Source of the DNA: Gemmatimonadota bacterium
GTDB lineage: Bacteria; Gemmatimonadota; Gemmatimonadetes; Longimicrobiales; Longimicrobiaceae
Reading direction: 5' to 3'
Assembly (NCBI GenBank): GCA_019348475.1
Contig: JAHWJJ010000236.1
Location: forward strand, 1-7,193
DNA length: 7,193 nucleotides
The notes beneath the pieces are model-generated. The model was given only the letters and a program-made list of their open reading frames with translations. It searched no databases and was not told the origin of the DNA. Position 1 is the stretch's first letter; each line of letters opens with the position of its first letter. Both the position numbers and the translations under genes were made by a program. Positions 1 to 6,145 of this stretch are shown one piece after another.

Positions 1-219
1 CGTTGTCCGCTGGGGGGGGACCCGCTGGCCGTCCGCGCCGGGGCCCTGGGCCCGGGGTGGCTGGGCGGCCGGCGCGCGGACGCGCGGGTGGCGCCGTGGG
101 TGGACCTGTCGCGCGTCCCCCGCATGGCCGGCGGCGCGTCCCAGGAGGCGCCGCGCGACCTGTCCACGGACCTTCGCCCGCTCGCCCTTTCGCTCTGGCT
201 TGCCGACCACGGTGGATGA
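1..219 (+). CDS. C-terminal end of a probable asparagine-synthase-like lasso cyclase (5' end outside window)
   Basis: Frame 1 is open from the first base to a TGA at 217-219 and encodes 72 residues with G/C at nearly every third codon position, so it is the tail of a longer gene. The end reads DLSTDLRPLALSLWL before the last few residues. Asparagine-synthetase-like cyclases of lasso clusters (which activate an Asp/Glu side chain with ATP to close the macrolactam on the core N-terminus) often end with a similar 'RPL-x-L-x-WL' segment. The stretch RVAPWVDLSRV also resembles their last helices. No catalytic part is visible, so the family call rests on this short tail and on the neighbours: a kinase overlapping by 8 nt, and a lasso-type precursor and exporter downstream. 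Another synthetase or an unrelated protein cannot be excluded. Confidence 0.5.
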   Translation, partial: RCPLGGDPLAVRAGALGPGWLGGRRADARVAPWVDLSRVPRMAGGASQEAPRDLSTDLRPLALSLWLADHGG

Positions 220-1267
220 ACGCGCGTCCGCACGCTCGCTGACGACGGCTTCCAGGCCGGATGCCGGAAAACTGTCCTCCGCGGCGGCGGTGGAGCCCGG
301 CGCCCCCGCACGCCATCGCCTGTACGGGCTCCTGGTGGAGAGCGACCGGGCCCTCCCCGGCATCGCGCCGGTGGACGAGGAGGGCGCGCCGGAGCTGCGG
401 ATCTGGATGGGGCGCGTTCCCGCCGAGGTGTTTCCCCCCGGCGCGGCGGAGGAGCCGTGGTACGTGTCGCCACGGCTCACCGCGGCGGACGAGCCGACGG
501 TGGTGGTGCACCGCACGGCCGGCGGCGCCTTTCGCCTGCGCTACGGGGACGGGTGCGAGTACCACGTGGACGCCGCGGCGGCGCGGGTGGCGTGCACCTG
601 GCCCGCGCACTTCACGGCGGAAGACGCCGCCACCTACCTGCTGGGCCCCGTCTTCGGGCTGGTGCTGCGGCTGCGCGGCATTCCCGCGCTGCACGCGAGC
701 GCGGTGGCGATCGACGGCATGGCGGTGGCGCTGGTGGGGCCGGCGGGCGCGGGCAAGTCCACCACCGCCGCCGCCCTCGCCGCGCGGGGGCACGCGCTGC
801 TGGCGGACGACGTGCTCGGCCTGCGCGCGGCGGCGGAGGGGGTCGCCGTCCAGCCGGCGTATCCCCATCTGCGGCTGTGGCCGGACGTGGTCCCCGCCCT
901 GTACGGGCCGGGTACCGAGCTGCCGCCGCTGACGCCCAACTGGGAGAAGCGCGGCGTGCGGCTGGACCACGCGTTCCATCCCCATCCCCTTCCCCTGGCC
1001 GCCGTCTACCTGCTCTGCGCGCGCCAGGCGGGGCCGGACGCGCCGCGCCTGGAGCCCATGGGGCCGATGGAGGCCGTGCTGGCGCTGGTGCCCCACGCCT
1101 ACGTGGGGTGGTTCCCCGACCGGGCGGCGCAGGCGCGGGAGCTCGAGGCGCTGGGGCGGGTGGCGCGCACCGTCCCGGCCGCGTGGGCCATCCCCGGCGC
1201 GGACCCGGCGCGGCTGGGCGAGCTCTGCGCGATGATCGAGGCGGACGTGCGGGGGCGCCGTGGCTGA
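212..1267 (+). CDS. HprK-like serine/threonine kinase, lasso-peptide kinase type
   Basis: Probable ATP-dependent kinase of the HPr kinase/PEP carboxykinase fold, 351 residues from GTG 212. An N-terminal beta-rich domain (about 25-140, beginning RLYGLLVESDRALPG) precedes the kinase core. Visible core residues are H161 in LHASAV, the P-loop GPAGAGKST (176-184, K182) and D199-D200 in LADDVLG. The spacing His-21-Lys-17-Asp-Asp matches what I recall of bacterial HPr kinase, so the active site looks intact. The known relative is the kinase of the paeninodin lasso cluster, which phosphorylates the C-terminal serine of the precursor. The precursor here ends in Thr, so that Thr is an inferred target. 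GTG 212 is preferred over TTG 200 because it overlaps the upstream stop by 8 nt in the context GTGGATGAA, nearly the same as the next junction (GTGGCTGAA). No good Shine-Dalgarno is seen, suggesting translational coupling. Confidence 0.82.
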   Translation: MDERASARSLTTASRPDAGKLSSAAAVEPGAPARHRLYGLLVESDRALPGIAPVDEEGAPELRIWMGRVPAEVFPPGAAEEPWYVSPRLTAADEPTVVVHRTAGGAFRLRYGDGCEYHVDAAAARVACTWPAHFTAEDAATYLLGPVFGLVLRLRGIPALHASAVAIDGMAVALVGPAGAGKSTTAAALAARGHALLADDVLGLRAAAEGVAVQPAYPHLRLWPDVVPALYGPGTELPPLTPNWEKRGVRLDHAFHPHPLPLAAVYLLCARQAGPDAPRLEPMGPMEAVLALVPHAYVGWFPDRAAQARELEALGRVARTVPAAWAIPGADPARLGELCAMIEADVRGRRG

Positions 1268-2411
1268 AACGTACACGCTGCCCGGCCACGGGCTGATGAT
1301 CGCCGACGCGGTGCGGATGGACGCCTACCAGGCCGCGCTGGAGCGCACCGTCCGCCCCGGGTGCGTGGTGCTGGACATCGGCACGGGGACGGGGATGATG
1401 GCGCTGATGGCGTGCCGCCTGGGCGCGCGCCGCGTCTACGCGGTGGACCCGGGAGACGCCATCCACCTGGCACGGGCGGCGGCGCGGGACAGCGGCTTCG
1501 CGGACCGCATCGAGTTCATCCAGGACCTCTCCACCCGCGTGCGGCTCCCGGAGCACGCGGACGTGATCGTCTCGGACCTGCGCGGGGTGCTCCCCGTCTT
1601 TCAGCAGCACGTGCCGTCGCTGGCCGACGCGCGCGACCGGCTGCTGGCGCCGGGGGGCGTCCTGATCCCCCGCGCAGACACGCTGCGGGCCGCGCCGGTG
1701 GAGGCGGAGGCGGAGCATCGCCGCATCACCGCCCCGTGGGACGAGCACGCCCGCGGCTTCGACCTTTCCGCCGCCCGCCGCGCCGCGCTCAACGGCTGGT
1801 CCAAGGCGCACGTCCGCCGCGAGCAGCTGGTGGCGGAGCCACGCACCTGGGCGGTGCTGGAATACGGCACGCGGCGCGATCCGGAGGTGCGGGGGACGCT
1901 GGAGTGGACGGTGCAGCGGACGGCGACGGCGCACGGCTTCGCCGTCTGGTTCCACGCGGAGCTGGTGGAGGGAGTGGGGTTCACCACCGGGCCGGAGGGG
2001 CCGGAGACCATCTACGGCTCCGGCTTCTTTCCCTGGCTTGAGCCCGTGGCGCTGCGGGAGGGGGACTGCGTGGCGGTGGACCTGCAGGCGCGGGAGATGG
2101 CCGCGGACCACGTCTGGGTGTGGAACACCGTGGTGCGGCGCACGGACGGCTCGCGCCTGGAGTTCCGGCAGTCCAGCTTTCTCTCCCAGCCCTCCACGCC
2201 GCGGGACCTGCGCAAGCGCGCGCACGATTTTTCGCCCATGCTGGGCGAGGAAGGGCGCATCGACCGGGCGGTGCTGGAGATGATGGACGGCGCCGCGACG
2301 CTGGAGAAGATCGCGCGCGAGGTGCAGCGCCGCTTTCCGGAGCGGTTCCGCACCTGGGAAGAAGCACTGGCGCGCGCGGGCCGGCTCAGCCAGGCGTACG
2401 CGGATGATTGA
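1260..2411 (+). CDS. PRMT-fold SAM-dependent methyltransferase with C-terminal winged-helix/PqqD-like domain
   Basis: A 383-residue protein starting at GTG 1260, which overlaps the kinase stop by 8 nt. The N-terminal helix (HGLMIADAVRMDAY, 10-23) resembles the H-x(6-7)-D-x2-R-x2-Y segment of protein arginine methyltransferases. SAM motif I is VLDIGTGTG (37-45), and the acidic ribose-binding residue is D63 in VYAVD. A beta-barrel-like half follows (about 140-310). The PRMT double-E loop is altered: S-D106-LRG-VLPVF-Q115 occupies the place of S-E-x-M-G-x4-Y-E. The THW loop appears as FPW. SAM binding is therefore well supported, but arginine as substrate is not. The last ~65 residues (DGAATLEKIAREVQRRF, then a predicted helix) resemble the second half of PqqD or the winged-helix tails of peptide methyltransferases, and might bind the leader. 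Such proteins are often mislabelled as L11 methyltransferase. Likely role: tailoring of the 2510-2653 peptide. Confidence 0.78.
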   Translation: MAETYTLPGHGLMIADAVRMDAYQAALERTVRPGCVVLDIGTGTGMMALMACRLGARRVYAVDPGDAIHLARAAARDSGFADRIEFIQDLSTRVRLPEHADVIVSDLRGVLPVFQQHVPSLADARDRLLAPGGVLIPRADTLRAAPVEAEAEHRRITAPWDEHARGFDLSAARRAALNGWSKAHVRREQLVAEPRTWAVLEYGTRRDPEVRGTLEWTVQRTATAHGFAVWFHAELVEGVGFTTGPEGPETIYGSGFFPWLEPVALREGDCVAVDLQAREMAADHVWVWNTVVRRTDGSRLEFRQSSFLSQPSTPRDLRKRAHDFSPMLGEEGRIDRAVLEMMDGAATLEKIAREVQRRFPERFRTWEEALARAGRLSQAYADD

Positions 2412-2460
2412 CGGCGCGGGGAGAAGGTCCGCGGCGGGCCGGACGACCCGGTCCAGCCGC

Positions 2461-2511
2461 GATCCGCTTCAGGCGATGATCGACGGAACGGCGAACGCGA
2501 CGGGGCGGATC
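2461..2511. terminator. Inverted repeat between convergent genes, possible bidirectional terminator
   Basis: The 98-bp gap (2412-2509) separates the ends of the methyltransferase gene (+) and the precursor gene (-). It contains GATCCGC (2461-2467) and its reverse complement GCGGATC (2505-2511), the latter overlapping the precursor stop codon. A smaller GTCCG/CGGAC dyad lies near 2430-2447. There is no T-tract on either strand and the 37-nt loop is long, so this is weak evidence for termination. I see no gene in the gap. Confidence 0.2.
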
Positions 2512-2653
2512 ACGTCTTCAGGTTGTTCTGCCCCTGCAGGGAGTCGTTCCGGTTCTTCTCATTGGTGAGCGTCAGCGTCAGCTCCTCCAGGCTGCCGTAG
2601 ATGGCCAGCCGGGGCGGTGCGTACGGACGGCGGGTGCTGTGGTTTGCTTCCAT
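2510..2653 (-). CDS. Lasso-peptide-type RiPP precursor, 47 residues
   Basis: A small reverse-strand gene, ATG at 2653 to TGA at 2510, encoding 47 residues. The leader holds Y11, P14, L16, G20 and T26 in the run YAPPRLAIYGSLEELT. This is exactly the Y-x-x-P-x-L-x3-G-x5-T signature of lasso precursors: the YxxP part is bound by the PqqD-like RRE, and Thr sits at the penultimate leader position. The remainder is L-T-L followed by TNEKNRNDSLQGQNNLKT (30-47), hydrophilic and rich in Asn. If T28 is the penultimate Thr, the core is residues 30-47 with Asp at position 8, giving an eight-residue T1-D8 ring. If T26 is used, no acidic residue falls at 7-9. The C-terminal Thr suits the neighbouring kinase. 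The gene faces the cyclase-kinase-methyltransferase operon and has no strong ribosome binding site. The leader match makes the RiPP call good; lasso topology is inferred. Confidence 0.8.
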   Translation of the reverse strand: MEANHSTRRPYAPPRLAIYGSLEELTLTLTNEKNRNDSLQGQNNLKT

Positions 2654-2856
2654 GGTCCCATGCGGCAGAAAGTGGGTCGGCGCTGCCGGGCGGCGTCCGC
2701 CGTGTTAAGGGTGTACCAATCGCGTCCAAACCGCAAGCCCCGCGCAACCATCCCCGCGATGTACGGAAGCGTTTACGGCAACACGGCTTCGGCGCGCGCA
2801 CGCCGCCGCCCGTTCCCCCCCGGCGGGCGCGCCGCGCGCAGCCGGTGAAGGAGCTC
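2654..2856. promoter_or_regulatory. Divergent intergenic region between precursor and nucleotidyltransferase-exporter operon
   Basis: This 203-bp gap separates the start of the precursor gene (-) from that of the nucleotidyltransferase gene (+) and so should hold both promoters. The most AT-rich part is 2702-2730 (gtgttaagg through ccaaac). No convincing -35/-10 pair is visible on either strand. A small dyad GAAGC (2766-2770)/GCTTC (2786-2790) could be an operator. The + frame is open across this gap, but its translation is Arg/Pro-rich and unlike the downstream family. Confidence 0.35.
2848..2853 (+). promoter_or_regulatory. Shine-Dalgarno-like AAGGAG deciding the nucleotidyltransferase start
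   Basis: AAGGAG lies 3 nt before GTG 2857. The spacing is short, but it is the only purine-rich ribosome-binding-like site at any candidate start of this frame. It favours GTG 2857 over the in-frame GTG 2845. Confidence 0.4.
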
Positions 2857-4011
2857 GTGTCGCCGCCGGATTCCGCGCGGCCCGAGCACGCGCTGCTGCT
2901 CGCAGCGGCCCGCTCCGCGCTCCGTCCCGCCGTCCGCGCGGAGCCTCCGCCGGGGGAGGTGGATTGGGACGCCTTCCTCGCCCTCGCCGCGCGCAACCGG
3001 CTCCTTCCGCTGGCGCACCGCCTGCTCGCGGACCGGGCGGAGGTCCCGGGGACGGTCCGGTCGCGGCTGCGCGCGGCCGCCGCGGACGCCGGGCACCGGG
3101 CGCTGGCCCGCGCCGGCGAGCTGCGGCGGCTGATCGGCGCGATGGACGCGGCGGGCGTGCGGGCGGTGGCGTACAAGGGCCCGGCGCTGGCGGTGCGGGC
3201 ATACGGCGACCTGGCGCTGCGGACGTACGCGGACCTGGACCTGCTGGTGGCGCCGGAGGACGTCGCCGGCGCCGCGCGGGTGCTGGAGGGGCGCGGATAC
3301 GTATCCGCCCACCGCTTTTCGCCCGCGCAGGACGCCGTCTTCCGCCGCACCGACGGCGACTATCCGTTTCACCATCCCCGAACGGCCGCGCTGGTGGAGC
3401 TCCACTGCCACGTTTCGTCCGCCCGCTTCTGCGTCCGTCTGCCCACGGCGCAGCTGATCGCCCGCGCCCGCCCCGTCCCCATCGGCGGCGGGCAGGTGCC
3501 CGCGCTGGCGGACGACGACCTGTTCCTGGCGCTCTGCCTGCACGGCGCCAAGCACCGCTGGGCCCGGCTGGAGTGGCTCACGGCCGCCGCCGCCCTCGCC
3601 TTGCGCGCCGGGCTGGAGCTGGAGGCGATCCACCGCCGCGCGTCCGCCATCGGCGCGGGGCGCACGGTGCGCCTGGCGCTGCTGCTGGCGCGCGACGCGC
3701 TCGGCCTGGCGCCGCCGCCCTCCACCCAGCGCTCCATCTCCGCCGATGCCACGCTGGCGGCGCTGGCGGCGGAGGCGCGCGCCTTGTGGTTCGCGGCGCC
3801 GGCGGAGGACGGGACGGCGGCCAACCTGCGCTTCAACTACCGTTTGCGGGAAGGCGCCGCGGACCGGGCCCGCTACGCCGCGCGGTGGCTGTTCACCCCC
3901 TCGCCCGAGGACTGGGCGTGGGCGTGCCTGCCGGACGCGCTTTCGCCGCTGTACCGCGCGCTGCGGCCGCTGCGGCTGGCGCTTCGCTACGGCCCGCGGA
4001 GGGGCGGGTGA
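2857..4011 (+). CDS. Nucleotidyltransferase family protein (NTP_transf_5, PF14907-like)
   Basis: A 384-residue protein from GTG 2857. The centre reads AYKGPALAVRAYGDLALRTY followed by ADLDLLV, so K107-G108, an Arg/Tyr-rich link and D126-x-D128. This is the nucleotide-binding and metal-binding arrangement of the PF14907 branch of the polymerase-beta nucleotidyltransferases. Later segments fit the same family: VELHCHV, LFLALCLHGAKHRWARLEWL, and a helical C-terminal half. Related genes accompany lasso clusters, including those of the paeninodin type. Their role is not established to my knowledge; transfer of a nucleotidyl group to the peptide or to a phosphorylated intermediate is a guess. The stop overlaps the exporter's GTG by 4 nt (GTGA), so the two are co-translated. 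The frame is open upstream to 2617, but that part has no family resemblance and overlaps the precursor, so it was left out. GTG 2845 is the other possible start. Confidence 0.8.
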   Translation: MSPPDSARPEHALLLAAARSALRPAVRAEPPPGEVDWDAFLALAARNRLLPLAHRLLADRAEVPGTVRSRLRAAAADAGHRALARAGELRRLIGAMDAAGVRAVAYKGPALAVRAYGDLALRTYADLDLLVAPEDVAGAARVLEGRGYVSAHRFSPAQDAVFRRTDGDYPFHHPRTAALVELHCHVSSARFCVRLPTAQLIARARPVPIGGGQVPALADDDLFLALCLHGAKHRWARLEWLTAAAALALRAGLELEAIHRRASAIGAGRTVRLALLLARDALGLAPPPSTQRSISADATLAALAAEARALWFAAPAEDGTAANLRFNYRLREGAADRARYAARWLFTPSPEDWAWACLPDALSPLYRALRPLRLALRYGPRRGG

Positions 4012-5891
4012 CGGCGCGCGCGGCGGCCGCGTTCGCGCGCGAGATGGCGGCGATGATGCCGCGCCGCTTCGCGCTGGCGGTGGGGCTGAGCCTGGCGGTC
4101 ACGGCGGGAGAGGCGGCCGGCGTGCTGCTGCTGACGCGGCTGCTGGCGCTGGCGGGGGTGGGGGAGCTGGGCGGCGGCGCGGCGGCGCTGCCGCGCGCGG
4201 TGGAGCGTGTCTTTCGCGCCGTGGGCGTTCAGCCGGCGCTGGGGCCGGTGCTGGCGGTGTTCGTGGCCGTGGTGGTGGCCGCCGCCATGCTGCAGCGCGC
4301 CTCGACGCTGGTCTACAACGCCATCTCGCTGGACGCGGCGGTGCAGGCGCGCGTGCGTCTGTACCGCGCCATCGCGCGCGCGCGCTGGCTGCCCCTGGCG
4401 CGCGCCCGCGGTGCGGACCTGCTGAACGCGCTCACGGGCGAAGCCGACCGGGTGGGGAACGCGGCGGGCCTGCTGCTGACGCTGCTGGTGCACGCGCTGG
4501 TTTCGCTGGGGTACCTGGCGCTCGCCTTTCGCGTGTCGCCCCCGCTGACCGCGGTGGCGCTGGCGTGCGGCCTGGTGCTGCTGCTCACCCAGCAGCGCTA
4601 CCGCGCCGCCTCGCGCCGCAGCGGCGAGGCGCTCAGCGAGGCCCGCGCGCAGGTGCTGAACGCGGCCGGCGAGCACCTGGGGGCGCTAAAGGTGGTCAAG
4701 AGCTACGGGGCGGAGGAGCGCAACGTCCGCATCTTCGGCGCCGCGGCGGAGCACTCGCGCGACGTGCACTTTCGCGCGTGGCGCGCCTACGCCGACTCGC
4801 GCGCCGCCTTCATGTTGGGGACGGTCGTCCTGCTGGCCGTCGTGGCGTGGCTGGCGCTGGAGGTGCTGCACGTCACGGGAGCCACCGTGCTCCTGCTCAT
4901 CTTCCTGTTCTACCGCCTGGTGCCGCGGCTGTCGCACCTGCACGTCGTCTACCAGCACCTTTCGCACGACCTTCCCGCCTGGGAGGGGATGGGCGCGCGC
5001 GTGCGGGCGCTGGAGGCGGAGCACGAGGCGCTCTCCGGGGACGAGGCGGAGCGGGTGGAACTGGCCCGGTGCATCCGCTTCGACGGCGTGTCGTTCGCGT
5101 ACGACGAGGATCGTACCGACGCGGTGGAGGGGCTGTCGCTGACGATCGAGGCGCGGCGGACGACGGCGGTGGTGGGCCCCTCCGGCGCCGGCAAGACGAC
5201 GGTTGCGGACCTGGTGATGGGGCTGGTGTCGCCGCGGGAAGGGCGCATCCTGGTGGACGGCCGCACGCTGGACGAGTCGTGGCTGCGGGCGTGGCGGGCG
5301 GGGAGCGGGTACGTGGCCCAGGACACGCTCCTGTTCAACGACACGGTGCTCGCCAACCTGGTGTGGGCGCGCCCCGGCGCCACCGAGGCGCAGGTGTGGG
5401 AGGCGCTGCGGCTGGCGGCGGCGGAGGAGTTCGTCCGCGCGCTCCCCCGCGGGCTGGCGACGGAGGTAGGCGACCGCGGGGTGCGCCTGTCCGGCGGCGA
5501 GCGGCAGCGGCTGGCGCTGGCGCGCGCGCTGCTGCGCCGCCCGGCCCTGCTCATCCTGGACGAGGCCACCAGCGCGCTGGACGCCGAGAACGAGCGCCGC
5601 ATCCGCGACGCCATCGGGGCGCTGCACGGAAGCATCACCATCCTGATGATCACGCACCGCCTGCCCAGCGTGCGCGACGCGGACGTGGTGCACGTGCTGG
5701 AGGGCGGCCGTCTGGTGGAGTCCGGCACGTTCGCCGAGCTCGTCACGCGCCCCGGCGGCCGCTTCCGCCGCCTCTGGGGCACCCAGGCAGGGGACGCGGA
5801 GGCGGATGACGCCGAACCGGATGAAGCCGCGGTGGGCGATGGCGGAACCCGCAACGGCCGGATGACGCGCGCCGCGAACCCGTCGTCCTGA
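4008..5891 (+). CDS. ABC exporter, fused permease and ATPase, probable RiPP export (lasso D-type)
   Basis: A 627-residue half-transporter expected to work as a dimer in the inner membrane, exporting the modified peptide and often conferring self-immunity in lasso clusters. Hydrophobic segments lie near 21-48, 79-97, 153-172, 179-194, 269-286 and 291-303. The ATPase domain has Walker A GPSGAGKTT (390-398), a Q-loop in YVAQDTLLFND, signature LSGGERQ (494-500), Walker B LLILDEATSALD with D518-E519, and the H-loop histidine H550 in ITHRL. All are intact. There is no N-terminal C39 peptidase domain, so leader removal must be done by another enzyme, as in lasso pathways. The last ~35 residues form an acidic, low-complexity tail. 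The start GTG 4008 overlaps the nucleotidyltransferase stop by 4 nt. ATG codons at 4044, 4053 and 4056 are alternatives, but the coupled start is preferred. The frame is open much further upstream only because of high GC. Confidence 0.9.
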   Translation: MTARAAAAFAREMAAMMPRRFALAVGLSLAVTAGEAAGVLLLTRLLALAGVGELGGGAAALPRAVERVFRAVGVQPALGPVLAVFVAVVVAAAMLQRASTLVYNAISLDAAVQARVRLYRAIARARWLPLARARGADLLNALTGEADRVGNAAGLLLTLLVHALVSLGYLALAFRVSPPLTAVALACGLVLLLTQQRYRAASRRSGEALSEARAQVLNAAGEHLGALKVVKSYGAEERNVRIFGAAAEHSRDVHFRAWRAYADSRAAFMLGTVVLLAVVAWLALEVLHVTGATVLLLIFLFYRLVPRLSHLHVVYQHLSHDLPAWEGMGARVRALEAEHEALSGDEAERVELARCIRFDGVSFAYDEDRTDAVEGLSLTIEARRTTAVVGPSGAGKTTVADLVMGLVSPREGRILVDGRTLDESWLRAWRAGSGYVAQDTLLFNDTVLANLVWARPGATEAQVWEALRLAAAEEFVRALPRGLATEVGDRGVRLSGGERQRLALARALLRRPALLILDEATSALDAENERRIRDAIGALHGSITILMITHRLPSVRDADVVHVLEGGRLVESGTFAELVTRPGGRFRRLWGTQAGDAEADDAEPDEAAVGDGGTRNGRMTRAANPSS

Positions 5892-5904
5892 GCCGGGGGC
5901 CCGC

Positions 5905-6011
5905 GGAGCGATTGAATGGAGCTATTGAGAGCACCGCAGGAAAATCGCAAGCTCCGCCCGCGCGGACCGCACCGCCGCCTCTGCCAACGCCCGACGCGGT
6001 TCAACCTCCCC
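5905..6011. repeat. Degraded copy of an intergenic repeat (head part)
   Basis: GGAGCGATTGAA (5905-5916), AATCGCAA (5943-5950) and the stretch 5954-6011 recur at 7048-7140. From GAC onward (5965-6011 against 7094-7140) 40 of 47 bases agree with no gap, ending in GTTCAACCTCCCC. This copy has about 26 extra bases between the two arms of the GCGATTG/CAATCGC hairpin. It stops after the 5' arm of the CCTCCCC hairpin, so it is truncated. It lies just after the exporter stop. The adjoining 6012-6074 holds nothing I recognise. Confidence 0.75.
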
Positions 6012-6074
6012 AGTGTCATCTTCCGACGCCGATGGCCTCGCGGTCGGCACGGAGGTGAGACCCCATCTCGTTCA

Positions 6075-6101
6075 GTGACCTGCAGATCTGTACGAGGTCA
6101 C
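6075..6101. promoter_or_regulatory. Dyad element upstream of the lipoprotein gene
   Basis: GTGACCT (6075-6081) and AGGTCAC (6095-6101) form a 7-bp perfect inverted repeat around a 13-nt centre. The centre contains the palindrome CAGATCTG (6083-6090). It sits 45-57 nt before the candidate starts of the lipoprotein gene and could be an operator or an RNA hairpin in the leader. No -10/-35 pair can be assigned with confidence. Confidence 0.35.
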
Positions 6102-6145
6102 AAGCCGTCCCTTCGCCCGACCAGCTAGCCCAACTACCCGGTACT

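Noticed and set aside
612..2225. Long reverse-strand open frame across the kinase and methyltransferase genes
   Set aside because: It is a mirror frame of two well-supported + strand genes; its translation is Arg/Pro/Ala-rich with no family motif and spans their junction.
2617..2856. N-terminal extension of the nucleotidyltransferase
   Set aside because: The added residues do not resemble the family, would overlap the precursor gene, and lack a ribosome binding site; AAGGAG sits before GTG 2857.
2559..3350. 263-residue reverse-strand open frame overlapping the precursor region
   Set aside because: It is in a different frame from the precursor, is Ser/Arg/Ala-rich, and mirrors the nucleotidyltransferase coding sequence.
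2964..4007. Upstream extension of the exporter frame, giving a 975-residue fusion
   Set aside because: The extension lies out of frame over the nucleotidyltransferase gene, is Gly/Arg/Ala low-complexity, and the GTGA overlap at 4008 gives a natural start.
4686..6019. Reverse-strand open frames opposite the exporter ATPase
   Set aside because: They are antisense shadows of conserved ABC motifs, with no motifs of their own.
5916..6128. 70-residue + strand open frame after the exporter
   Set aside because: It is mostly composed of the degraded repeat copy; the Arg/Pro-rich translation is an artefact of it.
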